In this document: positions 1 through 6,744 of the stretch, piece by piece
Numbering within the stretch: position 1 is the first letter of the stretch
Layout: every line of letters begins with the position of its first letter
NCBI GenBank assembly: GCA_018224455.1
Contig: JAGTUY010000349.1
Coordinates: forward strand, 1-7,675
Direction: 5' to 3'
DNA length: 7,675 nucleotides
From: Desulfosarcina sp.
GTDB taxonomy: Bacteria > Desulfobacterota > Desulfobacteria > Desulfobacterales > Desulfosarcinaceae
The notes under the pieces: generated by a model
What the model was told of the DNA's origin: nothing
The model's database searches: none
Seen by the model: only the letters and a program-made list of their open reading frames with translations
Program-made: the position numbers and the translations under genes

Positions 1-164
1 ATGACATTCATTGGTTAACCTTGGTGGTGGCACACAGGGTGCCGAATAAAAAAATATTTACTTTGGCACGTATTAATTGGATCCGCAAGCTGTGAATCAT
101 TCCCGGCGCTGAATCGGGACGACCGGCGGTTAACGGTGTTCTACTTTATCGGGGACGGCTCCCC

Positions 165-193
165 TTGACATATATTCGATTTCATCTTAGGAA
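165..193 (+). promoter_or_regulatory. Possible promoter of the perR-like gene
   Basis: A perfect sigma-70 -35 hexamer TTGACA lies at 165-170. With a 17-base spacer the -10 position is TAGGAA (188-193), which matches TATAAT at only three bases. Transcription would start near 200, giving a leader of about 20 bases before the ATG at 219. The -35 is good and the -10 is poor, so this is tentative. Confidence 0.28.
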
Positions 194-211
194 AAGATCT
201 GACCTTTTTCC
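190..211 (+). promoter_or_regulatory. Inverted repeat before the perR-like start
   Basis: GGAAAA (190-195) and TTTTCC (206-211) are perfect inverted arms separated by 10 bases, lying between the possible -10 element and the start codon at 219. It could be an operator for autoregulation or a leader hairpin next to the ribosome binding site. Six-base arms of simple composition can arise by chance, so confidence is low. Confidence 0.22.
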
Positions 212-218
212 GGAGATC

Positions 219-644
219 ATGACCGTGGAAATCAATAAAAAAACGAGGATGACCCGACAGCGGCGGGTCATCCTGGAAGAGATCCGCAGAATCAACAACC
301 ATCCAGCCGCCGATGAAATTTACGAGCGGGTCCGAAAACGGCTGCCCCGGACCAGTTTGGGCACCGTGTATCGAAACCTCGATGTGCTTTGTGAATTGGG
401 AGAAATCCAACGTCTGGAGCTCTCCGGCGCCACGAAACGGTTCGACGGCATTCCCAAAAAACATTACCATATCCGCTGCGTATGCTGTGGCCGCGTTGAC
501 GATGCACCCATCGCACCGCTCAACGAACTGGAAGATGATCTCTACGGCACCACCGTATTTGAGATCATCGGCCACAATCTGGAATTCACCGGACTGTGCC
601 CCCAGTGCTCCAGGCAACACAATCAGCAGCAAGCGGCCAGTTAG
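219..644 (+). CDS. perR: PerR-like Fur-family transcriptional repressor
   Basis: Predicted metal-dependent DNA-binding repressor of 141 residues, a usual Fur-family length. An N-terminal winged helix (about residues 9-70, containing HPAADEIYERV and TSLGTVYRNLDVL) is followed by a dimerisation/metal domain. Structural zinc cysteines are C87, C90, C127 and C130. Residues H28, D76, H82, H84 and D95 align, at a constant offset of 9, with the Bacillus subtilis PerR regulatory ligands H37, D85, H91, H93 and D104, so peroxide sensing through bound Fe(II) is more likely than iron sensing; this is inference from alignment by eye. The ATG at 219 is preferred because it begins the typical Fur N-terminus and has GGAG at 212-215, although only 3 bases away. 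An in-frame TTG at 165 would add 18 unconserved residues and coincides with a TTGACA promoter-like element. Its neighbours are redox genes, which fits a PerR role. Confidence 0.88.
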   Translation: MTVEINKKTRMTRQRRVILEEIRRINNHPAADEIYERVRKRLPRTSLGTVYRNLDVLCELGEIQRLELSGATKRFDGIPKKHYHIRCVCCGRVDDAPIAPLNELEDDLYGTTVFEIIGHNLEFTGLCPQCSRQHNQQQAAS

Positions 645-685
645 GCCGGATCCGTAACGCAATATATCCTATTAATTCCAAATAG

Positions 686-700
686 TTGTATTATATAGAA
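686..700 (+). promoter_or_regulatory. PerR/Fur-box-like imperfect palindrome
   Basis: The 15-mer TTGTATTATATAGAA is an imperfect 7-1-7 palindrome in which five of seven base pairs are symmetric. It matches the B. subtilis Per-box consensus TTATAATNATTATAA at 9 of 14 defined positions, counted by hand. It sits 60 bases before the citrate synthase start and 41 bases after the perR-like stop, in the most AT-rich part of an otherwise GC-rich intergenic region. It could equally be part of a promoter -10 region (TATTAT at 689-694); I see no good -35 for that. Confidence 0.3.
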
Positions 701-760
701 CATCCGGCCCGCAACGCCGTAACGATTGACCTTTCACCCCAGACATAAAAGAGAGGGCCC

Positions 761-1939
761 ATGGAAGCGTGTAAACCAGTTATCAACACAGGATTGAGGG
801 GCGTAACCATCGCCAGTACGAAGATCAGCGATGTCAAGGGTGCCGAAGGCAAACTGGTCTACCGGGGATACCGGGTCAAGGATCTGGCCGGTCAAATCTC
901 ATTCGAGGAAGTGGTCTACCTGCTGCTGTTCGAACGGCTGCCTGACAAGGAGGCATTGGTGGACTTCAAGCGGCAGATCGCCGAACAGCGTGCGGTTCCC
1001 GAGGAAATTCTCAGCGCCATGAAAGCCATGCCCAAAGATTCGCTGCCCATGGATGTGCTCCAGGCCACCGTCCCCATGATGGCGAACTATGACCCGGACG
1101 TCCGCAAGACAGACATCGACAGCACCACCCGCATGGCCGTTCGCCTGATTGCCCGGTTCGCCACCATCGTGGCCGCCTGGGACCGGATTCGCAACGGCAA
1201 GGACCCCGTCGCCCCTGACCCCCGCCTGAACCAGGCCGCCAACTTCCTTTACATGCTCAACGGCGAGGTGCCCGATGACGAATTGGCCGGCTTCATGGAC
1301 ACCGGACTGGTGCTCCACGCCGAACACTCCTTCAATGCCTCCACCTTTGCCGCTCGGGAAGTGGCCTCGACCAAAGCCCATCTTTACGCGGCGGTGGCCG
1401 CCGCCGTCGGCTCGCTCTCCGGCCCCCTTCACGGCGGCGCCAACACACGGGTGATGCAGATGCTGCTGGAGATCGGCGAGGTGGACAAGGTCGACGATTA
1501 CGTCACCCACATCCTCGACACCGGTGGTGTGATCATGGGACTGGGCCATGCCGTCTACCAAGTCGACGACCCCCGGGCGCGAATCCTCGAACCCATGTGC
1601 CTGTCCCTTGGAAAACGGGCTGGAGACACCCGCTGGTACGATCTGTCCAAGGCCCTGGAAGTCAAGGGTAAAGCTGCCTTCAAAAAGAAAAAAGGCAGGG
1701 ACATTTTCGTCAATGTCGATTTCTACAGCGCCTCCCTTTACTACTATATGGGCATCGCCGTGGATCTGTTCTCTCCCATCTTCGCCATCTCCCGCATCGC
1801 CGGGTGGTCGGCGCATGTGATCGAAGAGCAGTTCGGCGGTGCCGCGGCAAAACCGACCTTGTACCGGCCGGAGTCCGACTATGTCGGCGACTACTGCGGA
1901 CCCGACGAATGCGCGTTCGTTCCCATGGATGAGCGATAA
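761..1939 (+). CDS. gltA: Citrate synthase (si type)
   Basis: Predicted cytoplasmic enzyme joining oxaloacetate and acetyl-CoA to make citrate, the entry step of the TCA cycle. The 392 residues fit the compact bacterial type. Family signatures are visible: AEHSFNAST with H189, GPLHGGAN with the catalytic H224, GLGHAVY with H263, DPRA with R272, and NVDFYS with the catalytic D320; these correspond to E. coli H264, H305, R314 and D362. The residue after H263 is Ala, as in the mitochondrial GHAV form rather than the bacterial GHRV form. The C-terminus carries two cysteines (C379, C384) that I do not recognise as a family feature. GAGAGG at 751-756 lies 4 bases before the ATG. 2-Methylcitrate synthase belongs to the same family and cannot be excluded by eye, but no propionate genes are nearby. 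The next gene starts 45 bases downstream on the same strand, so cotranscription is possible. Confidence 0.93.
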   Translation: MEACKPVINTGLRGVTIASTKISDVKGAEGKLVYRGYRVKDLAGQISFEEVVYLLLFERLPDKEALVDFKRQIAEQRAVPEEILSAMKAMPKDSLPMDVLQATVPMMANYDPDVRKTDIDSTTRMAVRLIARFATIVAAWDRIRNGKDPVAPDPRLNQAANFLYMLNGEVPDDELAGFMDTGLVLHAEHSFNASTFAAREVASTKAHLYAAVAAAVGSLSGPLHGGANTRVMQMLLEIGEVDKVDDYVTHILDTGGVIMGLGHAVYQVDDPRARILEPMCLSLGKRAGDTRWYDLSKALEVKGKAAFKKKKGRDIFVNVDFYSASLYYYMGIAVDLFSPIFAISRIAGWSAHVIEEQFGGAAAKPTLYRPESDYVGDYCGPDECAFVPMDER

Positions 1940-1984
1940 TTTCCCCCTGCTGAATCAACCCAAGAATGAGGCTCGACAAAGAAG

Positions 1985-2671
1985 ATGAAAAAATGGAAAT
2001 GCTTGGTCTGCGGCTACATTCACACCGGCGAAGAACCCCCTGAGAAATGCCCGGTCTGCGGAGCGCCCAAAAGCCAGTTCATCGACGTCACCGAACCGGA
2101 GGCCCCTGCGCCGAAGCCGGCGCCACCCGCAGCCCCCGAAACCCAACCGAAGGGCGATCTACCGGAAATATCCGCACCGGTGGCAGCAGCCAAAAAAACA
2201 GCACCCGAGCCGGTTTCGCCATTTGCGGATTCACGCCGCCGCCGGCTGTTCGAAATGATGACCAAATACCACGGGCATCCCATTTCGGTCCATATTCCCA
2301 ATGGCCTGCTGCCGGTGACTATCCTTTTCATTATTCTTTCTGCCCTGTTCAGCATCAAGGGGATGACCACCGCTGCCACCTACAACCTGGGTGCGGTAGC
2401 CCTGTCCATGCCGCTGGTTCTGTTTCTCGGATGGGTAGACTGGCAAAACCGTTTCAACGGCGCCATCACCGACGTATTTATCGTAAAGATCGCCTGCGGC
2501 ATCATCGTCACGGCCACCGCCTGGTTTCTTTTCATCTGGCTGCTGGTCAATCCGGCGGTGGTCACCACCCCTCAACCCTCCCGGGTTGCCTTTTTCCTGA
2601 TCAACCTTATTATGCTGGGTGCAGCCAGCATCGCCGGATGGTACGGCGGCAAGCTGGTATTTAGAGACTGA
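1985..2671 (+). CDS. Rubredoxin-like domain fused to DUF2231-type membrane protein
   Basis: A 228-residue, three-part protein. Residues 1-35 form a short rubredoxin-like iron-binding domain, with CLVCG (C6, C9) and CPVCGA (C22, C25), closest to the C-terminal knuckle domain of rubrerythrins. Residues about 36-80 are a Pro/Ala-rich linker. Residues about 95-228 form a membrane domain with about four hydrophobic helices (roughly 107-125, 134-150, 166-188, 200-218), opened by HPISVHIP, the HPxxVHxP signature of DUF2231. The histidines there (H98, H103) could bind a cofactor such as haem, which is inference. A soluble one-electron carrier tethered to the membrane is the simplest reading. The ATG at 1985 is the first in-frame start after a stop at 1967 and gives the typical MKKWKC beginning; the nearest Shine-Dalgarno-like GAGG (1968-1971) is 13 bases away, which is long. 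A flavoprotein reductase gene follows after 16 bases. Confidence 0.85.
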   Translation: MKKWKCLVCGYIHTGEEPPEKCPVCGAPKSQFIDVTEPEAPAPKPAPPAAPETQPKGDLPEISAPVAAAKKTAPEPVSPFADSRRRRLFEMMTKYHGHPISVHIPNGLLPVTILFIILSALFSIKGMTTAATYNLGAVALSMPLVLFLGWVDWQNRFNGAITDVFIVKIACGIIVTATAWFLFIWLLVNPAVVTTPQPSRVAFFLINLIMLGAASIAGWYGGKLVFRD

Positions 2672-2672
2672 T

Positions 2673-2679
2673 AAGGAGA
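2673..2679 (+). promoter_or_regulatory. Strong ribosome binding site fixing the reductase start
   Basis: AAGGAGA lies 8 bases before the ATG at 2688. This near-consensus site supports 2688 as the start, rather than an upstream in-frame ATG at 2619 inside the preceding gene. It begins one base after the TGA of the rubredoxin fusion gene, so the two genes are probably on one transcript. Confidence 0.75.
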
Positions 2680-2687
2680 ACCAAGCA

Positions 2688-4295
2688 ATGAATCAGGCGC
2701 ACGGTATTGACGAAGCACAGATGCAGCAAGTCCAGTTGGAGCTGACCCGCATTCTTAGCGGCCTTAAGCATGAAATACCCATTTTCCTGTTCACCCGGGT
2801 GGGCAAAAACGACGTCTTCAATGATGCCGCCCGGCAGGCCCTGCGTTTTTTCAGACAAATGACCGACAAGATCGTTCTACGGGAATTTGACCTGACCCAT
2901 GACAAGGCCAGACAGATGGGCATCGACCACTCGCCCACCCTGGTCTTCGACCCGGAACGCTATAACGTTCGCTGGCTGGGCGCCCCATTGGGTGAGGAGG
3001 GCCGCATCTTCCTGGAAGTGCTGCTGCGCATCGGCACCGGCAAAAGCGACCTGAACGAAGGGGCCATGGCCGTGTTGAAAAAGATCGATCAGCCCCGCCA
3101 GGTCAAAGTCTTCGTTAGCGCATCGTGCCCCTACTGCCCCCAGCAGGCATTGAATGCCCTCAAGGCTGCCGTGGCGCGGCCGGAGATGGTTGCCCTGGAA
3201 ATCATCGACATTCAGGCCAACGCCGACCTGGCCGATCAGTACAGCGCTCACTCGGTGCCCCAGACCTTTGCCGACGATATCCTTATCGCCATGGGCGCCC
3301 AGACCGAAGAGCTGTTTATGACCTCCCTGGACAAGATGGCGCAGCAGACCATCTTCATCCCCGAAAGCGATGCGGAAGAGGTGGAATGCCAGCTGGTGAT
3401 CATCGGCGGCGGTCCGGCCGGCCTCACCGCCGGTATCTATGCGGCCCGCAGCGGCCTGAAATCCGTGGTGGTGGAAAAAGGCGTCCTGGGCGGACAGGTG
3501 GCCCTGACCCCGGTGGTGGAAAACTACCCCGGCATGAAGGAGGTGGGCGGTAAGACCCTGGTGGACATCATGGTCACCCATGCCCTGGAATACGTGCAGA
3601 TCTTTCCCGGAGAAGAAGTGGTGGACATCATCCCCGGCGAACCGCACATGGTCCAGACCTCCCGCAGAAAGTTCAAGACCCAGGCCGTGCTCTTCTCCAC
3701 CGGCGCCTCCCACCGGCATCTGGGCGTTCCGGGAGAGAACCGCTTCTCCGGACGTGGCGTCAGCTACTGCGCCACCTGTGACGGGCAATTGTTCAAGGGC
3801 AAACGGGTCTTCTTGGTCGGCGGCGGCAACAGCGCGGCCACCGAGGCCCTTTACCTCAAAAACGTGGGGGTGGATGTAACCCTGGTCCACCGACGAGATC
3901 GCCTCAAGGCCCAGGAGGTTCTGGTCAAGCAGTTGATCGACAACCAGATCCCGATCCTGTTCAACACCGAGGTCAAGGAGATCCGCGGCGAGAATCGGGT
4001 TTCGGAAGTGGTCTTGTTCAACAACGCCACCGGACAGACGGGATCCCAATCTGCCGACGGGGTATTCATGGCCATCGGCTACGATCCGGCCGTGGATCTG
4101 GCCAAAAAGGTGGGCCTGGAACTTACCCAAGACGGTTTCATCAAGCATGAGCGCTTCCGTACGAATATCCCGGGCATCTACGCTGCCGGAGACGTGACCG
4201 GGGGCTTCAAGCAGATCGTCACGGCCGCGGGCTACGGTTCCGAGGCGGCCTTGGCCGTGTTCGAAGATATCATCGATCCCTACTGGAAAAAATAA
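2688..4295 (+). CDS. AhpF-like thioredoxin-reductase-family flavoprotein with tandem thioredoxin folds
   Basis: A 535-residue FAD and NAD(P)H-dependent disulfide reductase. Residues about 1-225 resemble the paired thioredoxin folds of AhpF and archaeal protein disulfide oxidoreductases: the first fold has no CxxC, the second has CPYC (C147, C150) and the cis-proline motif VPQTF (P191). Residues about 233-535 are a thioredoxin reductase: FAD-binding GGGPAG (240-245), redox-active CATC (C361, C364), pyridine-nucleotide-binding VGGGNS (377-382) and the FAD motif AAGDV (499-503). HRRDR at 401-405 matches the NADPH-binding arginine motif of thioredoxin reductases rather than the NADH-using AhpF of E. 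coli, so NADPH is the likelier donor. Electrons would pass from FAD to CATC, then to CPYC, then to a partner. No peroxiredoxin AhpC gene is in the window, so the partner is unknown; the adjoining rubredoxin-membrane protein is a candidate by position only. Confidence 0.9.
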   Translation: MNQAHGIDEAQMQQVQLELTRILSGLKHEIPIFLFTRVGKNDVFNDAARQALRFFRQMTDKIVLREFDLTHDKARQMGIDHSPTLVFDPERYNVRWLGAPLGEEGRIFLEVLLRIGTGKSDLNEGAMAVLKKIDQPRQVKVFVSASCPYCPQQALNALKAAVARPEMVALEIIDIQANADLADQYSAHSVPQTFADDILIAMGAQTEELFMTSLDKMAQQTIFIPESDAEEVECQLVIIGGGPAGLTAGIYAARSGLKSVVVEKGVLGGQVALTPVVENYPGMKEVGGKTLVDIMVTHALEYVQIFPGEEVVDIIPGEPHMVQTSRRKFKTQAVLFSTGASHRHLGVPGENRFSGRGVSYCATCDGQLFKGKRVFLVGGGNSAATEALYLKNVGVDVTLVHRRDRLKAQEVLVKQLIDNQIPILFNTEVKEIRGENRVSEVVLFNNATGQTGSQSADGVFMAIGYDPAVDLAKKVGLELTQDGFIKHERFRTNIPGIYAAGDVTGGFKQIVTAAGYGSEAALAVFEDIIDPYWKK

Positions 4296-4413
4296 TTAAT
4301 GAAAGTAGGGGTGAGGGTGGAGGCCGAAGACCTGAAAGCCGGAGAAATCCGGAAACCTGTCAAACACCTCCTGATTAATTCTCGACAGAAGCCGGTCGGA
4401 CAGATCAAACCTC

Positions 4414-5376
4414 GTGCAAAACCAGTTCAACGAGCCAGACCTGCTGGCGGCGATATCCCGCAAATGGGAAATGCCCTTCTTCCGCTTGCGCGGGGAACTT
4501 TCCCTCGCCGGCAGCCCGGAACGCACCGCATGGCGGAGCGTGGTGGAGACCAGCGACGGGCGGCTGTTTGTATTGGAGCGGATTCCCTCGAAATTGTACG
4601 GCGGCAAGCGTCGGATAGCCGCCATTCTCCAACAGCTGTCTGACCGGGGGGTGCAGCAGGTTGTCGCTTACCTGCCGGATGCCGGCGGCGAATTCATCCA
4701 CTTGATCAACCACGGTTTGTGGCAGTTGTGCCCCTACGTCGGCGGCGTCGTTCTGGACCGGCCCGCTTACGCCATGGACGGCTGGCGGGGTGATGCGGTA
4801 GCGGATTTTCTGATCCAGTTTATCGTCACCAGCAGGCAAGCCCCAATGGCCCTGGAGCCAGCGTCGTTTTCCATCGCCGCCTACACCCTGGACCTATTCA
4901 CAACGCTGTCCACCAGGGAACCGGAAATTGCCGACCGCTATCGCCCGTTCATGTCGCACTTGAATGATCGCCTGTTCCCGGTTGCCGAGGGGCTTCCGAC
5001 TGGTTTTTGCCACGGAGACGTGCATCCCATGAACATCATATGGGGGAACCGGTCCATTCGTGCAGTCATCGACTGGGAGTTCTGCGGTATCAAGCCTGAG
5101 ATTTACGATCTGGCCAACCTGCTGGGATGCCTGGGCATGGAAGATCCGCAGAGCCTGGACGGACCCTTCGTGCACCGTCTGGTCAGCCAGCTGAGACGAT
5201 CGAACATCTTTTCCGACGAGAGCTGGGACGCCCTGCCGGACCTGATGCTGGCCATCCGCTTTGCCTGGCTCAGCGAATGGATGCGCAAAAATGACCCGCC
5301 GATGATCCGCCTGGAGGCAGACTATATGGCGCTGTTAATGCAGAACCGGTCGGACTTGGCATACAAATCTGCCTGA
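4414..5376 (+). CDS. APH/choline-kinase-type phosphotransferase family protein
   Basis: A 320-residue kinase-like protein predicted to transfer phosphate from ATP to a small molecule. The C-lobe has the Brenner-type catalytic loop HGDVHPMN (H200, catalytic D202, N207) and the metal-binding DWEF (D220), followed by EIYDLANLL, all typical of the aminoglycoside phosphotransferase superfamily. The N-lobe stretch RLFVLERIP resembles the VLQRIN strand of sugar-kinase-like members; the usual ATP-binding lysine is not obvious there. The substrate cannot be read from sequence, and antibiotic resistance should not be assumed. The start is a GTG, the first usable start after an in-frame stop at 4372; no good ribosome binding site precedes it, and an ATG at 4471 is a weaker alternative that would remove N-lobe sequence. 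It lies 118 bases after the reductase gene and may be a separate unit. Confidence 0.82.
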   Translation: MQNQFNEPDLLAAISRKWEMPFFRLRGELSLAGSPERTAWRSVVETSDGRLFVLERIPSKLYGGKRRIAAILQQLSDRGVQQVVAYLPDAGGEFIHLINHGLWQLCPYVGGVVLDRPAYAMDGWRGDAVADFLIQFIVTSRQAPMALEPASFSIAAYTLDLFTTLSTREPEIADRYRPFMSHLNDRLFPVAEGLPTGFCHGDVHPMNIIWGNRSIRAVIDWEFCGIKPEIYDLANLLGCLGMEDPQSLDGPFVHRLVSQLRRSNIFSDESWDALPDLMLAIRFAWLSEWMRKNDPPMIRLEADYMALLMQNRSDLAYKSA

Positions 5377-5389
5377 CTGCGCCGGTCAG
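5373..5389 (+). terminator. Possible hairpin at the end of the phosphotransferase gene
   Basis: CTGACTG (5373-5379) and CGGTCAG (5383-5389) can pair as a seven-pair stem including one G-T wobble, with a three-base loop, overlapping the stop codon. No T-tract follows, so it is not a standard intrinsic terminator. The convergent arrangement with the next gene makes some termination signal between 5377 and 5454 expected. Confidence 0.2.
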
Positions 5390-5454
5390 TGTATCAATGA
5401 AAAGTTATCTCCGTGCGGGCACAGCTGACCAGATCGTGGTGGGATCGATGGGGT

Positions 5455-5943
5455 TTATTCCGGCAGCCTGACCACCATCACCGGGATGGTGCTTCTTCTC
5501 ACGACCCGCCGGGCCGTTCCGCCCATGAGTGCTTCCTTGAACATGCCGAAGCCCCGGGTACCCATGACGATGAGGTCCGCGTCGTTGAGATCGGCCTGAT
5601 GAAGAATCTCGTCGGCGGCGATGCCCTCCTTGACGATGATCTTGTCCACCTGGAAGGTGCAGGCATCCACCTCGCTGCTGATTTCATCACAAAAGTTGCT
5701 CAGCCGGCCCTTGATGGTGGAAATAAAGTCGGACCGCTTTTCCTCCTGGAGCTTTTTCCATTTCTCTTCACCCACATATCCATGAATCTGCAAAAAGGTT
5801 TCCGCGGTGAGTTTCTCAATGACGTGGAGAATGGTGATGCGCGCACTGTACTGCTGACCTAAGCTGGCCGCATAATTGTAAGCGTAGCGTGCATTGTCTG
5901 AAAGATCGGTGGCGTAGAGGATATTTTTTATTTGAGGCAGCAT
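5455..5943 (-). CDS. Universal stress protein (UspA family)
   Basis: A 162-residue single-domain Usp protein, the usual length. The N-terminus IKNILYATDLSDNARYAYNY holds the conserved first strand and D13, which normally contacts adenine in ATP-binding members. The C-terminal GTRGFGMFKEALMGGTARRV (128-147) fits the ATP-binding pattern G-2x-G-9x-G (G128, G131, G141), with GT instead of the usual S/T directly after the last glycine; both variants occur in the family. It is likely a cytoplasmic dimer that modulates stress survival. A GTG at 5949 would add two residues but overlaps the ribosome binding site GGGAG (5953 down to 5949); the ATG at 5943 has that site at 5 bases and is chosen. The ZIP gene on the same strand ends 84 bases upstream of it. 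Confidence 0.9.
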   Translation of the reverse strand: MLPQIKNILYATDLSDNARYAYNYAASLGQQYSARITILHVIEKLTAETFLQIHGYVGEEKWKKLQEEKRSDFISTIKGRLSNFCDEISSEVDACTFQVDKIIVKEGIAADEILHQADLNDADLIVMGTRGFGMFKEALMGGTARRVVRRSTIPVMVVRLPE

Positions 5944-5974
5944 AGTCACTCCCGAAAAACGTTGAGTGCCGAAA

Positions 5975-6000
5975 ATGATACTATTTTATTGTCATGTCAA
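5975..6000 (-). promoter_or_regulatory. Possible promoter of the universal stress protein gene
   Basis: On the minus strand a perfect TTGACA lies at 6000-5995 and a good -10-like TATCAT at 5980-5975, but their spacing is 14 bases, shorter than the usual 16-18. The surrounding stretch is AT-rich and is directly upstream of the usp start. Either the spacing is non-standard and regulated, or one of the two boxes is fortuitous. Confidence 0.27.
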
Positions 6001-6027
6001 GAAATTTAAAACAAGCGTCCCCGCGGG

Positions 6028-6744
6028 CTAACCCAAGGCCACATCCAGGATCATCATGGTGGTAAAGCCCAGCACGGTGCCAATACTGGCGATGTCTCCA
6101 TTGTTGCCCCGCTGGGATTCGGGAATCACCTCTTCGATCACCACGAAAATCATGGCCCCGGCGGCAAAGGCCAGGGCATAGGGAAGGATCGGGTAGAAAA
6201 ACATGACCGCCGCCGCCCCCAAAACGCCGGCCACCGGTTCCACCATGCCGGACAACTGGCCATACCAAAGGGCTTTGCCTCGGGACATGCCTTCTCGTCT
6301 CAGTGGAAGCGAAACCGCCATGCCTTCGGGAAAATTCTGCAGGCCGATGCCGATGGCCAGGGCCACGGCGGCCCCCACGGTTGCCGATCCCATTCCGGAC
6401 GCCGCGGCACCAAAAGCAACGCCGACCGCCAGCCCCTCCGGGGTGTTGTGCAGCGTGATGGCCGTCACCAGCAGCGTCGAACGCTGCCAGGAGGTCTTGG
6501 GACCCTCGGCTTCGCTGACGGGAAGCCCCAGATGCAGGTGAGGCAGCAGCATGTCTACCAGGCGCATGAACAGGGCCCCGCCTAAAAAGCCCATGGCTGC
6601 CGGCAGCCATGGGATCATGCCGGCCTCCTCCGCCATCTCGATGGCCGGGGCCAGCAGGGACCAGTAGCTGGCGGCAATCATCACACCGCCGGCAAACCCC
6701 AGGGAGGTGTCCATCAGCAGCGGGCTGACCCGTTTGGTGAACAC
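6028..6744 (-). CDS. ZIP-family metal transporter (GufA/ZupT-like), N-terminus frameshifted
   Basis: The main frame encodes 238 residues of a polytopic inner-membrane transporter for divalent cations such as zinc or iron. The metal-site motifs HNTPEGLAVG (99-108) and QNFPEGMAVS (136-145) are the hallmark of ZIP transmembrane helices 4 and 5; GMVEP (166-170) and IEEVIPES (203-210) follow in the order seen in GufA-like proteins. A short His-containing stretch LPHLHLG (67-73) lies in the loop before helix 4. The frame opens at a GTG (6744) in the middle of the expected first membrane helix and has no ribosome binding site. The missing start is found in another frame, at 6839. Rejoined, the protein would be 270 residues, the normal GufA-like length. 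The gene is therefore either inactivated by a recent one-base loss or intact with a sequencing error. Confidence 0.87.
   Translation of the reverse strand: MFTKRVSPLLMDTSLGFAGGVMIAASYWSLLAPAIEMAEEAGMIPWLPAAMGFLGGALFMRLVDMLLPHLHLGLPVSEAEGPKTSWQRSTLLVTAITLHNTPEGLAVGVAFGAAASGMGSATVGAAVALAIGIGLQNFPEGMAVSLPLRREGMSRGKALWYGQLSGMVEPVAGVLGAAAVMFFYPILPYALAFAAGAMIFVVIEEVIPESQRGNNGDIASIGTVLGFTTMMILDVALG

Noticed and set aside
29..43. GGCAC-acagg-GTGCC hairpin as a terminator
   Set aside because: The five-pair stem is followed by A-rich, not T-rich, sequence on both strands, and no upstream gene end is visible in the window.
63..80. Sigma-54-like promoter beginning TTGGCACG
   Set aside because: The -24 half is a good match, but the following TTGG is two bases too far downstream and there is no GC at the required -12 distance.
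899..1816. Minus-strand open frame of 305 codons opposite citrate synthase
   Set aside because: Antisense shadow; the plus-strand frame has all citrate synthase catalytic residues.
2877..4148. Long minus-strand open frame of 423 codons
   Set aside because: It lies entirely opposite the reductase gene, whose motifs are unambiguous; the His/Gly/Asp-rich translation is typical of an antisense shadow in GC-rich DNA.
4339..4352. CCGGA-GAAA-TCCGG stem-loop after the reductase gene
   Set aside because: The stem is perfect with a stable tetraloop, but has only five pairs and no T-tract, so I cannot assign it as a terminator.
4299..4643. Small open frame starting just after the reductase stop
   Set aside because: No ribosome binding site, a basic low-complexity sequence with no recognisable family, and most of it overlaps the clear phosphotransferase gene in another frame.
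5981..6610. Minus-strand open frame overlapping the ZIP gene
   Set aside because: Same strand but a different frame; the translation is Gly/Arg/His-rich without motifs, while the overlapping frame has the ZIP signatures.
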